A DNA stretch of 61,287 nt from an uncultured Anaerolineae bacterium (GTDB lineage: Bacteria; Chloroflexota; Anaerolineae; Promineifilales; Promineifilaceae). The position numbers and the translations under genes are program-made. The DNA lies in assembly GCA_905479495.1 (NCBI GenBank), contig CAJQMR010000033.1, positions 1 to 61,287 of the forward strand. Reading direction: 5' to 3'. The notes beneath the pieces are model-generated. The model had not been told where the DNA came from and did no database searches. It saw nothing but the letters and a program-made list of their open reading frames with translations. This document shows, in pieces, positions 15,016-23,952 of this stretch (the first letter of the stretch is position 1; each line of letters starts with the position of its first letter).

Positions 15016-17675
15016 GTTTCCTCCGCCGCAACATGGGGAACAAAGGCTGTGATCACGCTGCCTTGCCCTGGTGATGAATCTATTTGGATACGGCCGTTTA
15101 CCATTTCCAATCTTTCTATCATGCTCGTTAGACCGATGCCTTCCTTGGGCGCATCCTCATCCATTTCAGGTGGTGAAAAGCCACAGCCATTATCCACAAC
15201 TTGAAGCCAGATCATATCCGAATCGTGCGCCAGCGTCACCTGTACTTCTGTTGCCTCAGCATGTTTGGCTGCGTTAGTAATTGCTTCCTGAGCAAACCGG
15301 TACAGCGAGAGCGAGGTTAGCTCTGCCAAATTTGGCAGCGAGCTGCAAGAGTAGACGATTTTTAAATGGGTGTGTGTTTCAAAGTCCTGGCACAGACCGG
15401 CTAACGCGGCATCCAATCCATAGACATCCAGCCCCGGTGGGCGCAAATTATGAGACAATAATCGCAAATTGCTCATCGTTTTATCGGTGAGTTCCAATAC
15501 ATCGTTCAGACTATCGTGAATATCGCTTAATGTTTCAGGGAGGGCTGAGCGAATCAAATCCAGGCTGATTTTTAGTGAGGTCAGCCATTGTCCTGACTCA
15601 TCATGCAGCTCACGGGCAATGCGAGCCCGCTCGGTTTCTTGAGCTTGCATCACGCGGCGCGCCATGTGGCGCATGCGCTCTCGCTGCCCTTCGGCTTTTT
15701 CCCGCGCCCGTCGCTGGGCGGCAAAAAGACGCGCATTTTCAATGGCCATACCGATCTGCACGCCCAAGACGGTGAGCAGCCTTTCGTCATCGGCGGTGAA
15801 GCTAGCTGGAGTGGCACATTGCACGCTAATTGTGCCAATGCGCCGTAAGCGGCTTTCTACTGGAGCGACTAACAATGAGTGGGCGTTGGTGTTGAGATCA
15901 ACCGGCAAGCGGCGGGGATCGTTCTGCACATCAGAAACATTTATAACGTCACCGCTGGCGATTACCTGCCCGGCAATGCCTTCACCGTGGGCAATGTGGT
16001 ACTCATCCAGGCCGAGGTCCAGTCCAGCGCGCGCAGCCAGCTCCAGGTGATTTGTCTTGGGTTGAAGCAAATGGATGGCTGCCCAATCGGCATTGGTGAT
16101 GACTTTCTGGGCCTGGGTGACAATGAGCTGTAACAGCTGATCAAGTTCCAGCGTTTCAGTCAGGGCATGGCTGATGGATAACAGCGCATCACTTTCGCTC
16201 AGGCGGCGTTGCAGCTGGGTATACTGTCGGGCATTTGCAATGGCGATGGCTGTCCAGGTGGCAATTGTCTCTAAAAGTCCCAAAAATTCTTCATTAAAGG
16301 CAGCGGCATTTTGGTGCGTTGCTTCAATGACCCCTACGGCATTGTCCCGCCAGCGAATCGGCACGGCTAAAACGGTCTGCGGCGTATAGCCGGTCATGTT
16401 TTTAAGCTTGGGGGAGAGCTGCTCAACGCAGGCTTGGCCTTTTAACAACACAGGTTGTCCGCGCTGCCATACTTCGCCAGCGATACCAGATTTTGGGGTA
16501 ATGCGCAGGCCGCGCATGTCGCGCATGTTCAGCAAGCTATCTTGATCTGAGGCGATGATTTCTAGCATTTTGTCTTTATAAAGGAAGAGGAGGAGGGCTT
16601 CTGCACCAATTAACGGCCGTACTAAAGTTAATACCCGTTCATAGATTTGTTCTAAATCCAGCGTAGAGGCGATAGCCTGACCAATTTCCACCAATGTTGA
16701 TAGCTGGCGTACCGATTGGGCCAGCTTAAGCTCGGTTTCCTTGAGCTCGGTCATATCTTGGGCCGTGCCAATCAATTTGACAATGCTGCCAGCCTGATCG
16801 TAGACGGGGCGACCGCGGGCATGAACAACGCGCACGGTTTGGTCGGGTCGGATGATACGGTGAAAGTAATCAAAGGAACGGCCGTATTCGTAGGCACCAT
16901 TTACTTTATTTTGTACATGGTCCTGATCGCCGGGATGGACGTGTGAAAGGTACGTTTCAATGGTTACGGTGAAGTTGTCTGGGGTAAGGCCGTAGATGCG
17001 ATACAGTTCTGGGGACCAGGTGACTTCATTGCTGATAATATCCCATTCCCAATGGCCAATATGGGCCGTACGTTGGGCTTCGGCCAATTGCGCTTCACTT
17101 TGCTGGAGTCGGGCGACTGTTTGCTGTTTTTGCCAGGCCAGCCCAAGCAGGGCGCTCACGTGGTTGATGACGGAAGTCATATTGGGGTCTGGCGGCACAG
17201 ATTCAGGTGAGAAGAATTCAAGAACGGCCGTTACCTGACCATCTATCATCACCGGAAAAGCAAAATAAGCGCGCACGCCTTCTTCCTCTGCTGGCATCTC
17301 GCGGACGATAATTGAGCTATCATGCACATCTAAAATGGTAATTGCCTCGCCGGTCTGCCAAACATAGCCCAGTGTCCCCTCCCCTCGACGGAATTGGGTT
17401 GCTTCGCTTAACTCACGGAAGGGCACAATGGTGGAAGCATCTGCCATATACCAGATGCGGCTGGAGACCAATGCATTGGCTGCCTCAGACCAAATGTAAA
17501 CGTGGGCCAGCGGCCAATTCATAAAGTGGCATACGTGGGTAAGCACTGCGGCAAAGGCATTATTAATTGTTTCCGCTTGTGCGACAGCTAAGGAGATTTC
17601 TTGCAGGAGTGTTAGTAAACGTTGATTTCTGTCATCAGAGATGGTCTGTGATTGATGGTTTATATCTTGTCCCAA
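15012..17675 (-). CDS. soluble multi-sensor histidine kinase (GAF-PAS-GAF-GAF-HisKA_3)
   Basis: The 887-residue kinase has no transmembrane segment. Domain order by eye: GAF (about 20-185), PAS/PAC (about 195-315; ITWSPELYRIYG-type), GAF (about 330-485), GAF (about 500-655), HisKA_3 dimerisation domain with the phospho-His in ARELHDESGQWL (about 690), and a HATPase domain (NGCGFSPP..., GIGLTSM). This is the NarX/DegS/LiaS class, which pairs with NarL-type regulators, and such a regulator overlaps its 3' end. Stacked GAF domains suggest sensing of small ligands or redox/gas signals. The likely start is TTG at 17675 with AAAGGGA about 6 nt upstream. Confidence 0.92.
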   Translation of the reverse strand: MGQDINHQSQTISDDRNQRLLTLLQEISLAVAQAETINNAFAAVLTHVCHFMNWPLAHVYIWSEAANALVSSRIWYMADASTIVPFRELSEATQFRRGEGTLGYVWQTGEAITILDVHDSSIIVREMPAEEEGVRAYFAFPVMIDGQVTAVLEFFSPESVPPDPNMTSVINHVSALLGLAWQKQQTVARLQQSEAQLAEAQRTAHIGHWEWDIISNEVTWSPELYRIYGLTPDNFTVTIETYLSHVHPGDQDHVQNKVNGAYEYGRSFDYFHRIIRPDQTVRVVHARGRPVYDQAGSIVKLIGTAQDMTELKETELKLAQSVRQLSTLVEIGQAIASTLDLEQIYERVLTLVRPLIGAEALLLFLYKDKMLEIIASDQDSLLNMRDMRGLRITPKSGIAGEVWQRGQPVLLKGQACVEQLSPKLKNMTGYTPQTVLAVPIRWRDNAVGVIEATHQNAAAFNEEFLGLLETIATWTAIAIANARQYTQLQRRLSESDALLSISHALTETLELDQLLQLIVTQAQKVITNADWAAIHLLQPKTNHLELAARAGLDLGLDEYHIAHGEGIAGQVIASGDVINVSDVQNDPRRLPVDLNTNAHSLLVAPVESRLRRIGTISVQCATPASFTADDERLLTVLGVQIGMAIENARLFAAQRRAREKAEGQRERMRHMARRVMQAQETERARIARELHDESGQWLTSLKISLDLIRSALPETLSDIHDSLNDVLELTDKTMSNLRLLSHNLRPPGLDVYGLDAALAGLCQDFETHTHLKIVYSCSSLPNLAELTSLSLYRFAQEAITNAAKHAEATEVQVTLAHDSDMIWLQVVDNGCGFSPPEMDEDAPKEGIGLTSMIERLEMVNGRIQIDSSPGQGSVITAFVPHVAAEET

Positions 17676-17813
17676 GGCTTGTCCCTTTTCCTAATCTTTT
17701 TCTCTTTTGATTATACAGCTCGTTTGCCAGGTTTGAACCAATTCTCTCAAGATAGAAAAGAGAATTTATTGGATATTATCTTGTTTGTAGCGATTGCCAA
17801 AGGAAGCCAAACA

Positions 17814-19301
17814 TCAGGCCTGCAAGCAAGTTTGGCAAAGGGGCACAATGTCTATAATGCGGGGAAATTCAGGGACTATGACTTTTTCGGGCATACCGGC
17901 AACAATGAGCGGCGGCTGTGAGTCTAGACGATGCAGTGAGGCGTGTGAACCACCGCCAACATACGGTTTAATGTGGGGGACAATCAGTTCGTGACCCAGC
18001 TTGGCCGTTAGCCAGAGTGGGCCGCTGGTGGAGCAATCCAGTGCACCAGCAATCCGTTCAAACGCATTGGGGTAGTCGGGGAAGACAAGGATGCCATCCT
18101 GTAAACGGCCGTCTACCACAGCCAAATTTCCTGCCCACTCCCAGGAATTACCATAGCGATCCACAGCCTGCCCATTTTCTTGATGCCAAAAGTGGAGACG
18201 GCCGTTTTGCGTTTGTACAATGTAGCCTTCACCTTCATCGGTTAGGCCAGCTAAGTAAATCAACTGATCGATCCGAGGTTCAGCCAGTAATTGTTTGAGC
18301 ACCTTTTGGCGTTGCTCTTGGGAGAAATTGTCTTTGAAATAGAGATGTGCGGCCCGCAAATTAGGGCAAGCCATGATGTCGCTGTCATTATTCCACGGTT
18401 GGCCCGCTTCAGCCAGCTTGAAATCGCTCAAAGTTTCCGTCAGATCAATCGCCTGCTCATTTTTATCTTCTAAAGTTTCACTTTGCGAATGGTCACCTGT
18501 GACGATGAGCATAAACTGCTGCAAAAACGCCTCCAGCCCACCGTAAGTGGAAAACAGCTTGCCCAGCATCTCATCCAGCTCAAGTAGTTTGTGGTGGGAG
18601 GCGGTTGGTCCCTCTTTGTGAGACGTTTCATCATTCTCCGGAAAGTAAGCGAGCGTAAAATCTGGAAATTCATCTTGGGTGGCCAACTGCAACACAAGAT
18701 CGATGGTGTTTTTGTCGTGGAAACCAAACCAGTTGGCCACGCCGGTAAAAGTTGCTTCAATGTCCAACTCATTTGGATTAAGGAGCAAGTCACCCAATAA
18801 TAGGTTTTTGGGACCCTTAATAATTGTGCTTGGAGGCAGGTTGGGTATCCATTTTAAGAGCAGCGGCATATTGACTTCGTGCGGGACATCGCCTCGGTAG
18901 ATGGGGAAATTGATGCAGGCGGTTTCAAGCCCTTTTCGTTCTAATTGTTGGAAGAGGGTAGGTGCTTGGAGGTGATCGTTATTTAGCTCCAGCAGGAACT
19001 CTCGAAAAAAGTTACCAACGCCTTTTTGTATCAGCATCCCGGGACTTCCGCTGAAGTAAGCAACCTTGTCTTTGGCAAAATCATACCAGTGCGAGGCAAT
19101 GATGCCGTGTTTGTCGGGGTATTCTCCAGTAATGATGCTCGTGAGAGCAGCATGGGTAATGGAGGGGAAAATGCTTGTGCATTCTCGCAGAAGACCTGCT
19201 TCGCGTAATTTTTTGAAGTTGGGGTAACGGCCGTTTTCTATCTCTTTCACCAGTAACGGAGCCGTTAGGGCATCTACTACTAGCAATAAAACTCGTTTCA
19301 T
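17814..19301 (-). CDS. alkaline-phosphatase-superfamily phosphodiesterase / nucleotide pyrophosphatase
   Basis: The 495-residue protein belongs to the type I phosphodiesterase/nucleotide pyrophosphatase family. The metal-binding Asp is in LLLVVDALT near the start. The nucleophile region is FPSITHAALTSIITG with the catalytic Thr near residue 49, followed by YPDKHGI. Further metal ligands are likely in DETSHKEG and TGDHSQ. These enzymes hydrolyse phosphodiesters using two metal ions. There is no signal peptide, so it is likely cytoplasmic. Start ATG at 19301 follows AGAGGA. Confidence 0.85.
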   Translation of the reverse strand: MKRVLLLVVDALTAPLLVKEIENGRYPNFKKLREAGLLRECTSIFPSITHAALTSIITGEYPDKHGIIASHWYDFAKDKVAYFSGSPGMLIQKGVGNFFREFLLELNNDHLQAPTLFQQLERKGLETACINFPIYRGDVPHEVNMPLLLKWIPNLPPSTIIKGPKNLLLGDLLLNPNELDIEATFTGVANWFGFHDKNTIDLVLQLATQDEFPDFTLAYFPENDETSHKEGPTASHHKLLELDEMLGKLFSTYGGLEAFLQQFMLIVTGDHSQSETLEDKNEQAIDLTETLSDFKLAEAGQPWNNDSDIMACPNLRAAHLYFKDNFSQEQRQKVLKQLLAEPRIDQLIYLAGLTDEGEGYIVQTQNGRLHFWHQENGQAVDRYGNSWEWAGNLAVVDGRLQDGILVFPDYPNAFERIAGALDCSTSGPLWLTAKLGHELIVPHIKPYVGGGSHASLHRLDSQPPLIVAGMPEKVIVPEFPRIIDIVPLCQTCLQA

Positions 19302-19638
19302 ATGTGTGAATCCTCTATTGATAGGCTGGAGTTTCTGACGAATTTAAAGCATAGCTAACCGTGTCTGGGTGCGCCATGTATCGGGATATAGAGGATAGAC
19401 ATACAAGCGAGCCCTCACAACATGTGCCCCCTGTCTGTAACCAGACATATGGAGATTGAGCTGCCGATTACCTAAAATACCTAGCGTACCGACGAAAAAT
19501 TTGAGAACAGTCATGTTATAGAGAATAAAAGAAGGTTTGAGATATCGCGCAGCCAGGAATGTATCTTTCTCTATACCTATCCTTCTATCGGGGTACCTAC
19601 ACGTAAGCTGCACACATCAGTATATTTGGAAGTGAGAA
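19302..19638. other. intergenic region without a recognised gene
   Basis: The 337 bp between divergent genes hold only a small hairpin (TGTCTG-TAAC-CAGACA near 19429) and no ACGGCCGT copy. An 89-codon minus-strand frame here has no coding character I can recognise. Confidence 0.5.
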
Positions 19639-20082
19639 ATGGATAACTTATTTTGCAACGGGAGCTCAATGATGATTAACGATTCAACAAAACCAAGAAT
19701 GTTATTTGGCAAAGCCGTTCTACTTATTGGGAATGATACGGCCGTTTTACAAAATTTGGTTATGCAGTTAGCCAAAAAAGGAGCCGATATTGCTCTGTTG
19801 TGCTGGCGATTGCCCCTGGATGTTGCTCGCAAAATGAAAGAATATGTCCAGGCGTTTGGTCAGCGGCTTGTTTTAATTGAACGGGCGGAAAACCAACGTT
19901 TTTCCGTTGAACAACTCATTCACAGCGTTATAAACAAATGGGGCCACTTCGATATTTTTATTGATATTTCTGCTGGAAGCGGAACGAAAGATAAAACTGA
20001 GACGCAAGACCCGCAAACAGCCTGGCTGCCGTCCAAATGGCAGCTAACCCGAACGGTTATAGAAGAAATGGCCCATACTTAG
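19639..20082 (+). CDS. degenerate short-chain-dehydrogenase-like Rossmann protein
   Basis: The protein has 147 residues. It follows the first half of an SDR fold: beta1 and loop (GKAVLLIGNDTAVLQNLVMQLAKKGADIALLCWR) and the later WGHFDIFIDISAGSG where NNAG is normal. The glycine-rich TGxxxGIG motif is lost (GNDTAVL), and the protein stops before the Tyr-x-x-x-Lys catalytic region, so it cannot be an active SDR of standard type. It may be a truncated paralogue or a small binding protein. It leads a run of stress genes (CsbD-like, Dps), with a gap of about 50 bp to the next start. Confidence 0.6.
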   Translation: MDNLFCNGSSMMINDSTKPRMLFGKAVLLIGNDTAVLQNLVMQLAKKGADIALLCWRLPLDVARKMKEYVQAFGQRLVLIERAENQRFSVEQLIHSVINKWGHFDIFIDISAGSGTKDKTETQDPQTAWLPSKWQLTRTVIEEMAHT

Positions 20083-20132
20083 AAGATACATATTTTAGCC
20101 TGACAAATAAACGTAAATTAAGGAGTAATGGA

Positions 20133-20441
20133 ATGACAACTAAAAGCTTGAATAAACAAATTGACAAAAAAATTGATGAAATCAGTGAAAAACAGAATGT
20201 TGCTAGCCAGAACGTGGTAAGCGGCCGGTTGACGCAGGCTAAGGGGATTGTCCTGGAGCAGTTGGGCAATATTTCCAACGATGAGCGGATGAAGCTGGTC
20301 GGTAAGCGTGACCAAATTGCCGGAAAGCTTCAGGCAAACTATGGTGATAACTGGTTGGTCCGTAATCGAGGCTGGCTGATGCTCAGTACGGCCGTTGCTG
20401 CTATTGCTGCTTTCATTTTCCTGCGCAACAGCAACAGCTAA
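20133..20441 (+). CDS. CsbD-like stress protein with a C-terminal transmembrane helix
   Basis: The protein has 102 residues from the ATG that follows AGGAG by 7 nt (an upstream in-frame extension is ignored). The middle resembles CsbD stress-response proteins (GRLTQAKGIVLEQLGNIS... and KRDQIAGKLQANYGDNW). The last 20 residues form a hydrophobic helix, so this version is probably membrane-tethered. It sits between the SDR-like gene and dps on the same strand, suggesting a stress operon. CsbD has no established biochemical activity. Confidence 0.7.
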   Translation: MTTKSLNKQIDKKIDEISEKQNVASQNVVSGRLTQAKGIVLEQLGNISNDERMKLVGKRDQIAGKLQANYGDNWLVRNRGWLMLSTAVAAIAAFIFLRNSNS

Positions 20442-20493
20442 TTGATTACCATAACAAAATAAGCAGATATAGACACAAAAGGAGACTAACTAT

Positions 20494-21000
20494 ATGTCAA
20501 CTAAAACAAAGAAATTAGACCAGGCCCATATTGGACTATCAAAAGAGAACCGTATTAACCTCATAGAGCGACTGAATAAGCTGCTGGCCGATGAGCATTT
20601 ACTGTACACCAAAACGCGTAACTATCATTGGAACGTAACCGGTATTCACTTTACTGTCTTGCATGAATTGTTTGAGAAGCATTACAACCGTATCCAGCTA
20701 ATGGCTGATGAAATTGCGGAACGCAATCGCATGCTGGGTGGTACATCCATTGGCACAATGGCTGAGTTTTTGGAACAAAGTCGTCTCTCCGAAACTGCCG
20801 ACACAATTCCCTCGGCAACTGATATGGTTGCTAATTTGTTGGATGACCATGAGCAAATTATCAGCAGCCTGCGTGATGACGTTGCTGCCTGTACCGAGAA
20901 GTTGAATGATGAAGGTACGGCCGATTTGCTCATAGGCACCATGCGCAGCCATGAAGAAATGGCGTGGATGCTGCGTTCTATGACTGTCGGCAGCGCCTAA
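20494..21000 (+). CDS. dps: Dps-family ferritin-like DNA-binding protein
   Basis: The 168-residue protein has a Dps four-helix bundle. The ferroxidase-type signature is visible: YHWNVTGIHFTVLHELFEKHYN, then MADEIAERNRMLGG (inter-subunit His/Asp/Glu ligands), with DDHEQIISSLR and SHEEMAWML near the end. Dps dodecamers bind and oxidise iron with peroxide and shield DNA in stress. The start follows AAGGAG by 10 nt. A strong terminator made of two ACGGCCGT palindromes lies 34 bp after the stop. Confidence 0.93.
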   Translation: MSTKTKKLDQAHIGLSKENRINLIERLNKLLADEHLLYTKTRNYHWNVTGIHFTVLHELFEKHYNRIQLMADEIAERNRMLGGTSIGTMAEFLEQSRLSETADTIPSATDMVANLLDDHEQIISSLRDDVAACTEKLNDEGTADLLIGTMRSHEEMAWMLRSMTVGSA

Positions 21001-21034
21001 TCAATTAATGTGACAATTGAATCGTTTGATGTGA

Positions 21035-21069
21035 CCAGACGGCCGTTTTACCAACGGCCGTCTGGTTTT
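21035..21069 (+). terminator. Rho-independent terminator built from two ACGGCCGT copies
   Basis: CCAGACGGCCGT, a short loop and AACGGCCGTCTGG form a stem of about 12 bp followed by TTTTG. It directly follows dps. The two arms are two copies of the genome's iterated palindrome in inverted extended context. Confidence 0.8.
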
Positions 21070-21151
21070 GTTAAAGAATGATGATTTATTCCCCCGCAAT
21101 GTAAACTCTTCCTATAATCCAGATAAATAAGATCCCATAAAAAGGAGTTCC

Positions 21152-21703
21152 ATGAGTAAACGATTGAAAGTTGGAGACGCTGCTCCTGCAGCGACTGGCC
21201 TTGATGTGGCCGGGAATGAAGTTGCTCTGTCGATCCATTGGGCCAATGGCCCCACCTTGCTGACCTTTTTACGCCACTTTGGCTGAGTATTTTGCCGCGA
21301 ATGGTTAACTCAGTTGGAGTTACACAAAGTAGAAATTAAGGCAGCTGGTTTGCAAGTGTTGGCTATGGGCATTGGTGAGCCAAAACATGCGGAAAGATAT
21401 TGCGGTAGGCTGGCACCAGGCATTGCCTGTTTTACCAACAAGCACACCGATATGTATGATCGTTATGGGTTGCAGCAGTCAAGTTTAGGACAGTTTTTGA
21501 ACGGGGGCATTTTTCGGGCAACGGTGCGGGTGCTTAAGGCCGGGCATCGCCAGGGAAAAGCCACAGGGGACGTAAAGATGCTGCCGGGTACATTTGTCGT
21601 TGATAAAAGTGGTGTGATTCAGTTTGCTCATTACAGCAAACATGCAGGCGATCATCCTGAGATAGCTGCGATTACGGCCGTTGCGCAAAAACTAGCCGTC
21701 TAA
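21152..21703 (+). CDS. peroxiredoxin-like selenoprotein (in-frame UGA = Sec45)
   Basis: The reading frame starts at an ATG after AAAGGAG and runs 183 codons with one in-frame TGA (21284-21286). The context is TFLRHFG-U-VFCREW. Thioredoxin-fold PRX-like proteins have FLRHFGCPFC at this place, so the UGA stands where the redox Cys is expected and gives a UxxC motif (U45, C48). Similarity continues downstream (GDVKMLPGTFVVDKSGVIQFAHYSKHAGDHP). A small stem with a bulged U lies 17 nt after the UGA. It probably reduces peroxides or acts as a thiol oxidoreductase. It ends convergently with the dehydratase gene, overlapping by about 4 bp. It is annotated here as one gene, not as a truncated ORF. Confidence 0.88.
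21304..21323 (+). promoter_or_regulatory. candidate bacterial SECIS of the peroxiredoxin-like gene
   Basis: The mRNA can form GU-(bulged U)-AACUC, loop AGUUG, GAGUU-AC, starting 17 nt after the UGA. The bulged U and the distance fit bacterial SECIS hairpins, though the apical GGUCU loop of E. coli fdhF is not present. Confidence 0.5.
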
Positions 21704-22653
21704 AAAAGCGCCCCAATTTGGGCCACGTCTACATTGCCCCCGCTGAGAATGACGCCAATGCGCTGCCCTGGTTTGGCAATTTTCCCGGTAAGCACCGGGG
21801 CCAGGGCTACGGCAGAACTGGGTTCCACTACCAACTTAAGTCGTGTCCACAAAAACTTGAGCGTTTCAATAATTTCTGTTTCAGTTACAGTGAGGATGTC
21901 GCTGACGTATTGGCGCATAATGGGCAGATTGTGCTCACCGACAAAGCGGGTGCGTAGGCCGTCGGCAATGGTGGGGGGAACGGCCGTTAATCGTACAATG
22001 TTTCCCGTTTGCCAGGAACGCTGCGCATCATTGGCGATGGCTGGCTCCACACCGATAACCCGGCAGCCAGGCTGACTGGCTGCTGCGGCCAGGGCCGTCC
22101 CGCTAAGTAAACCGCCACCGCCCACTGGTGTAAAAATCATGTCTAGCGTTTCAACTGATTGCAGCAATTCCAAAGCGGCCGTGCCTGCCCCGGCAATGAT
22201 GTGTGGATTGTCGTATGGGTGGATAAGCGTATAGCCCTGTTCGTCAACGAGGCGGGCACAAACCACTTCTCGCTCGATGGCCGGGCAGCTCACAATGGTT
22301 GCCCCATAGCCCGCCGTGGCTGCGCGTTTTATAGCTGGCGCATCTTCGGGCATGACGATGGTGGCTTTGACGCCTAAAAGTTTGGCGGCCAGCGCTAATC
22401 CCTGCGCGTGGTTACCGCTGGAATGGGTGACGACGCCAGCTGCCTTTTGTTCTGCGCTGAGCTGACTGACAGCGTTGTACGCCCCGCGAAACTTAAAAGC
22501 GCCTACGCGTTGGAAGTTTTCGCATTTCAGGTAAATTTGTTGGCCGGTTTGTTGGTTCAGCGTGCGTGAGGTATGGATGGGGGTGTGGTTGGCGATTCCT
22601 TGGATGCGGTTGGCTGCGGCTAAAACGGCCGTTGGGTCTGGTGGCGTAATCAT
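21700..22653 (-). CDS. threonine dehydratase-like PLP enzyme (fold type II)
   Basis: The 317-residue protein has the Ser/Thr-deaminase or serine-racemase architecture. The PLP-binding Lys is K54 in GAFKFRGAYNA; SSGNHAQGLALAA holds the substrate/phosphate loop; VGGGGLLSG and a final LSGGNVD bind the cofactor phosphate and pyridine. There is no ACT regulatory domain, so it is of the catabolic or short type. It likely deaminates threonine or serine to 2-oxo acids, which could feed the 2-oxoacid ferredoxin oxidoreductase encoded elsewhere in the window (inference). A racemase activity cannot be excluded. Confidence 0.9.
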   Translation of the reverse strand: MITPPDPTAVLAAANRIQGIANHTPIHTSRTLNQQTGQQIYLKCENFQRVGAFKFRGAYNAVSQLSAEQKAAGVVTHSSGNHAQGLALAAKLLGVKATIVMPEDAPAIKRAATAGYGATIVSCPAIEREVVCARLVDEQGYTLIHPYDNPHIIAGAGTAALELLQSVETLDMIFTPVGGGGLLSGTALAAAASQPGCRVIGVEPAIANDAQRSWQTGNIVRLTAVPPTIADGLRTRFVGEHNLPIMRQYVSDILTVTETEIIETLKFLWTRLKLVVEPSSAVALAPVLTGKIAKPGQRIGVILSGGNVDVAQIGALF

Positions 22654-22698
22654 AAAGGTTTTTTGGAACTGTTCGGAGATTGGCAGTAGATTTATGCG

Positions 22699-23580
22699 TT
22701 ATAGTGGCCGTGTCATTTCAATGCGGCGGAACGAATCAAAATAGCCTGCCTTTTGGAAACCCAGCCATTTTTCATCTTCGCATAAGTTTTCAGCAATGGA
22801 ATCCTGGCGTTTGTGCCGCTGGTGTAACACCGTCAGGATGGCTTCTGTTACCTCGGTGGGATCGCCCACGGTAACTTCGACGATGAGCCGGGTGAGCTGG
22901 AGAAGCCCCGCATGATAAGTAACCCAACCACGCCCGCCGTTTTTTAGTTCCACCAGCAGGGCAGAGAGATTGCGCACGTTTTGTAGGGATTCTGTTTCAT
23001 TGAGCCAATTCGGCCGTTCTTGCCGATGTGAAAGTAAAATGATGGCATCCTCATGGTTGAGGGTGGTAATGCGCCTGATTTGGTCAAAAATGGCCTTGTT
23101 AAACTCTGCCTTGGGGGCGCGACGGGCTACAATGAGCTCGCGTGTTTCTTCAAATCCATATTTGCGGAAAAGATTGTGAGCTGGCTCGTTGCCCTTAATG
23201 ACCTCCAGCCACATTGCCTGTAGAGATTCTCGGTGAGCTGCGTCAATAAGCCCTTCCATGAGGGCGCTGCCGGTGCCTTTGCGGCGTCCTGCTGGCAATA
23301 CTCCTAATCGTGTGATCCAGCCGCGCTGGTGACGTATGCCCAACATGCCCAAGCCCAGCATGATTTCATCTTCAACGGCGATACAGGAATGTTCCAAAGA
23401 AACATCATAAACCCGGCAATATTCCATAAGGCGGGCGACGTTCATGGGCATAGGTACCAGATAATCGATGCGCGTTTCATTGTACGCATCTGTTAATTGC
23501 TCAAAAGTAAAACTGTTTGCTTGCTGAAGTTCCATTCGTGATGTTGCTGCTGTAATTTCGGCTGCAGGTTTAAGCGTCAT
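22699..23580 (-). CDS. GNAT family N-acetyltransferase with a second C-terminal domain
   Basis: The protein has about 293 residues from the ATG at 23580. The first half is a GNAT domain with the acetyl-CoA loop LGVLPAGRRKGTGSALM and the usual AHNLFRKYGFEETREL ending. The second half (about 175-293) has the outline of another acetyltransferase-like fold without a clear acetyl-CoA loop. The substrate is unknown. Its start overlaps the end of the upstream receiver gene by about 11 bp, so the two are translationally coupled. Confidence 0.85.
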   Translation of the reverse strand: MTLKPAAEITAATSRMELQQANSFTFEQLTDAYNETRIDYLVPMPMNVARLMEYCRVYDVSLEHSCIAVEDEIMLGLGMLGIRHQRGWITRLGVLPAGRRKGTGSALMEGLIDAAHRESLQAMWLEVIKGNEPAHNLFRKYGFEETRELIVARRAPKAEFNKAIFDQIRRITTLNHEDAIILLSHRQERPNWLNETESLQNVRNLSALLVELKNGGRGWVTYHAGLLQLTRLIVEVTVGDPTEVTEAILTVLHQRHKRQDSIAENLCEDEKWLGFQKAGYFDSFRRIEMTRPL

Positions 23581-23941
23581 TATAAAAGTAGGCTGCGACT
23601 TGATCTGCAAAGGTCTTTACATCAATTGGTTTGGTGATACAGCCATCACATCCATACTGTCGGGCCATTTCTAAGGCTTTGTCCGGTGGCCAGGCGGTGA
23701 TGGCGACGATGGGGATACTTTCCATGTCTGGAATTTGTTTGAGCAAAGTAACAACAGTTTGCCCATCCACATCGGGTAAACCCATATCAACCAAAATCAA
23801 GTCTGGTTTCTCATCCAGCGCCAGGGCGACACCTGTTTCGCCATCGGCTGCATGCAGCAAACGGTAATTATGTGGCTCTAAAACACGCTCAACCAACAAA
23901 CGATTGGCGCGGTTATCTTCGATTTGTAGTATGGTTTTCAT
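23570..23941 (-). CDS. single-domain response regulator (CheY-like)
   Basis: The protein has 123 residues from the ATG that opens MKTILQIEDN. It is a complete receiver: acidic pair IEDN, phosphoacceptor DLILVDMGLPDVDG, Thr in VAITAW, and Lys in CITKPID. There is no output domain. The VKTFADQVAAYF ending is typical of DivK/CheY-like proteins that signal by contact. It overlaps the following GNAT gene. The longer frame upstream of this ATG lies over the Trm112-like gene's 3' end and is not used. Confidence 0.88.
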   Translation of the reverse strand: MKTILQIEDNRANRLLVERVLEPHNYRLLHAADGETGVALALDEKPDLILVDMGLPDVDGQTVVTLLKQIPDMESIPIVAITAWPPDKALEMARQYGCDGCITKPIDVKTFADQVAAYFYNDA

Positions 23942-23952
23942 ATCATATTCAT

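Noticed and set aside
15650..16144. Several overlapping plus-strand frames inside the histidine kinase gene
   Set aside because: They are shadows of the GAF/HisKA coding sequence on the minus strand, which has clear domain motifs throughout.
19344..19613. 89-codon minus-strand frame in the gap
   Set aside because: Composition is not protein-like and there is no good ribosome site or family similarity.
21284..21286. TGA read as a nonsense mutation making a pseudogene
   Set aside because: The family's redox Cys is expected exactly here, the frame continues with family-like sequence, and another Sec gene is present in the window.
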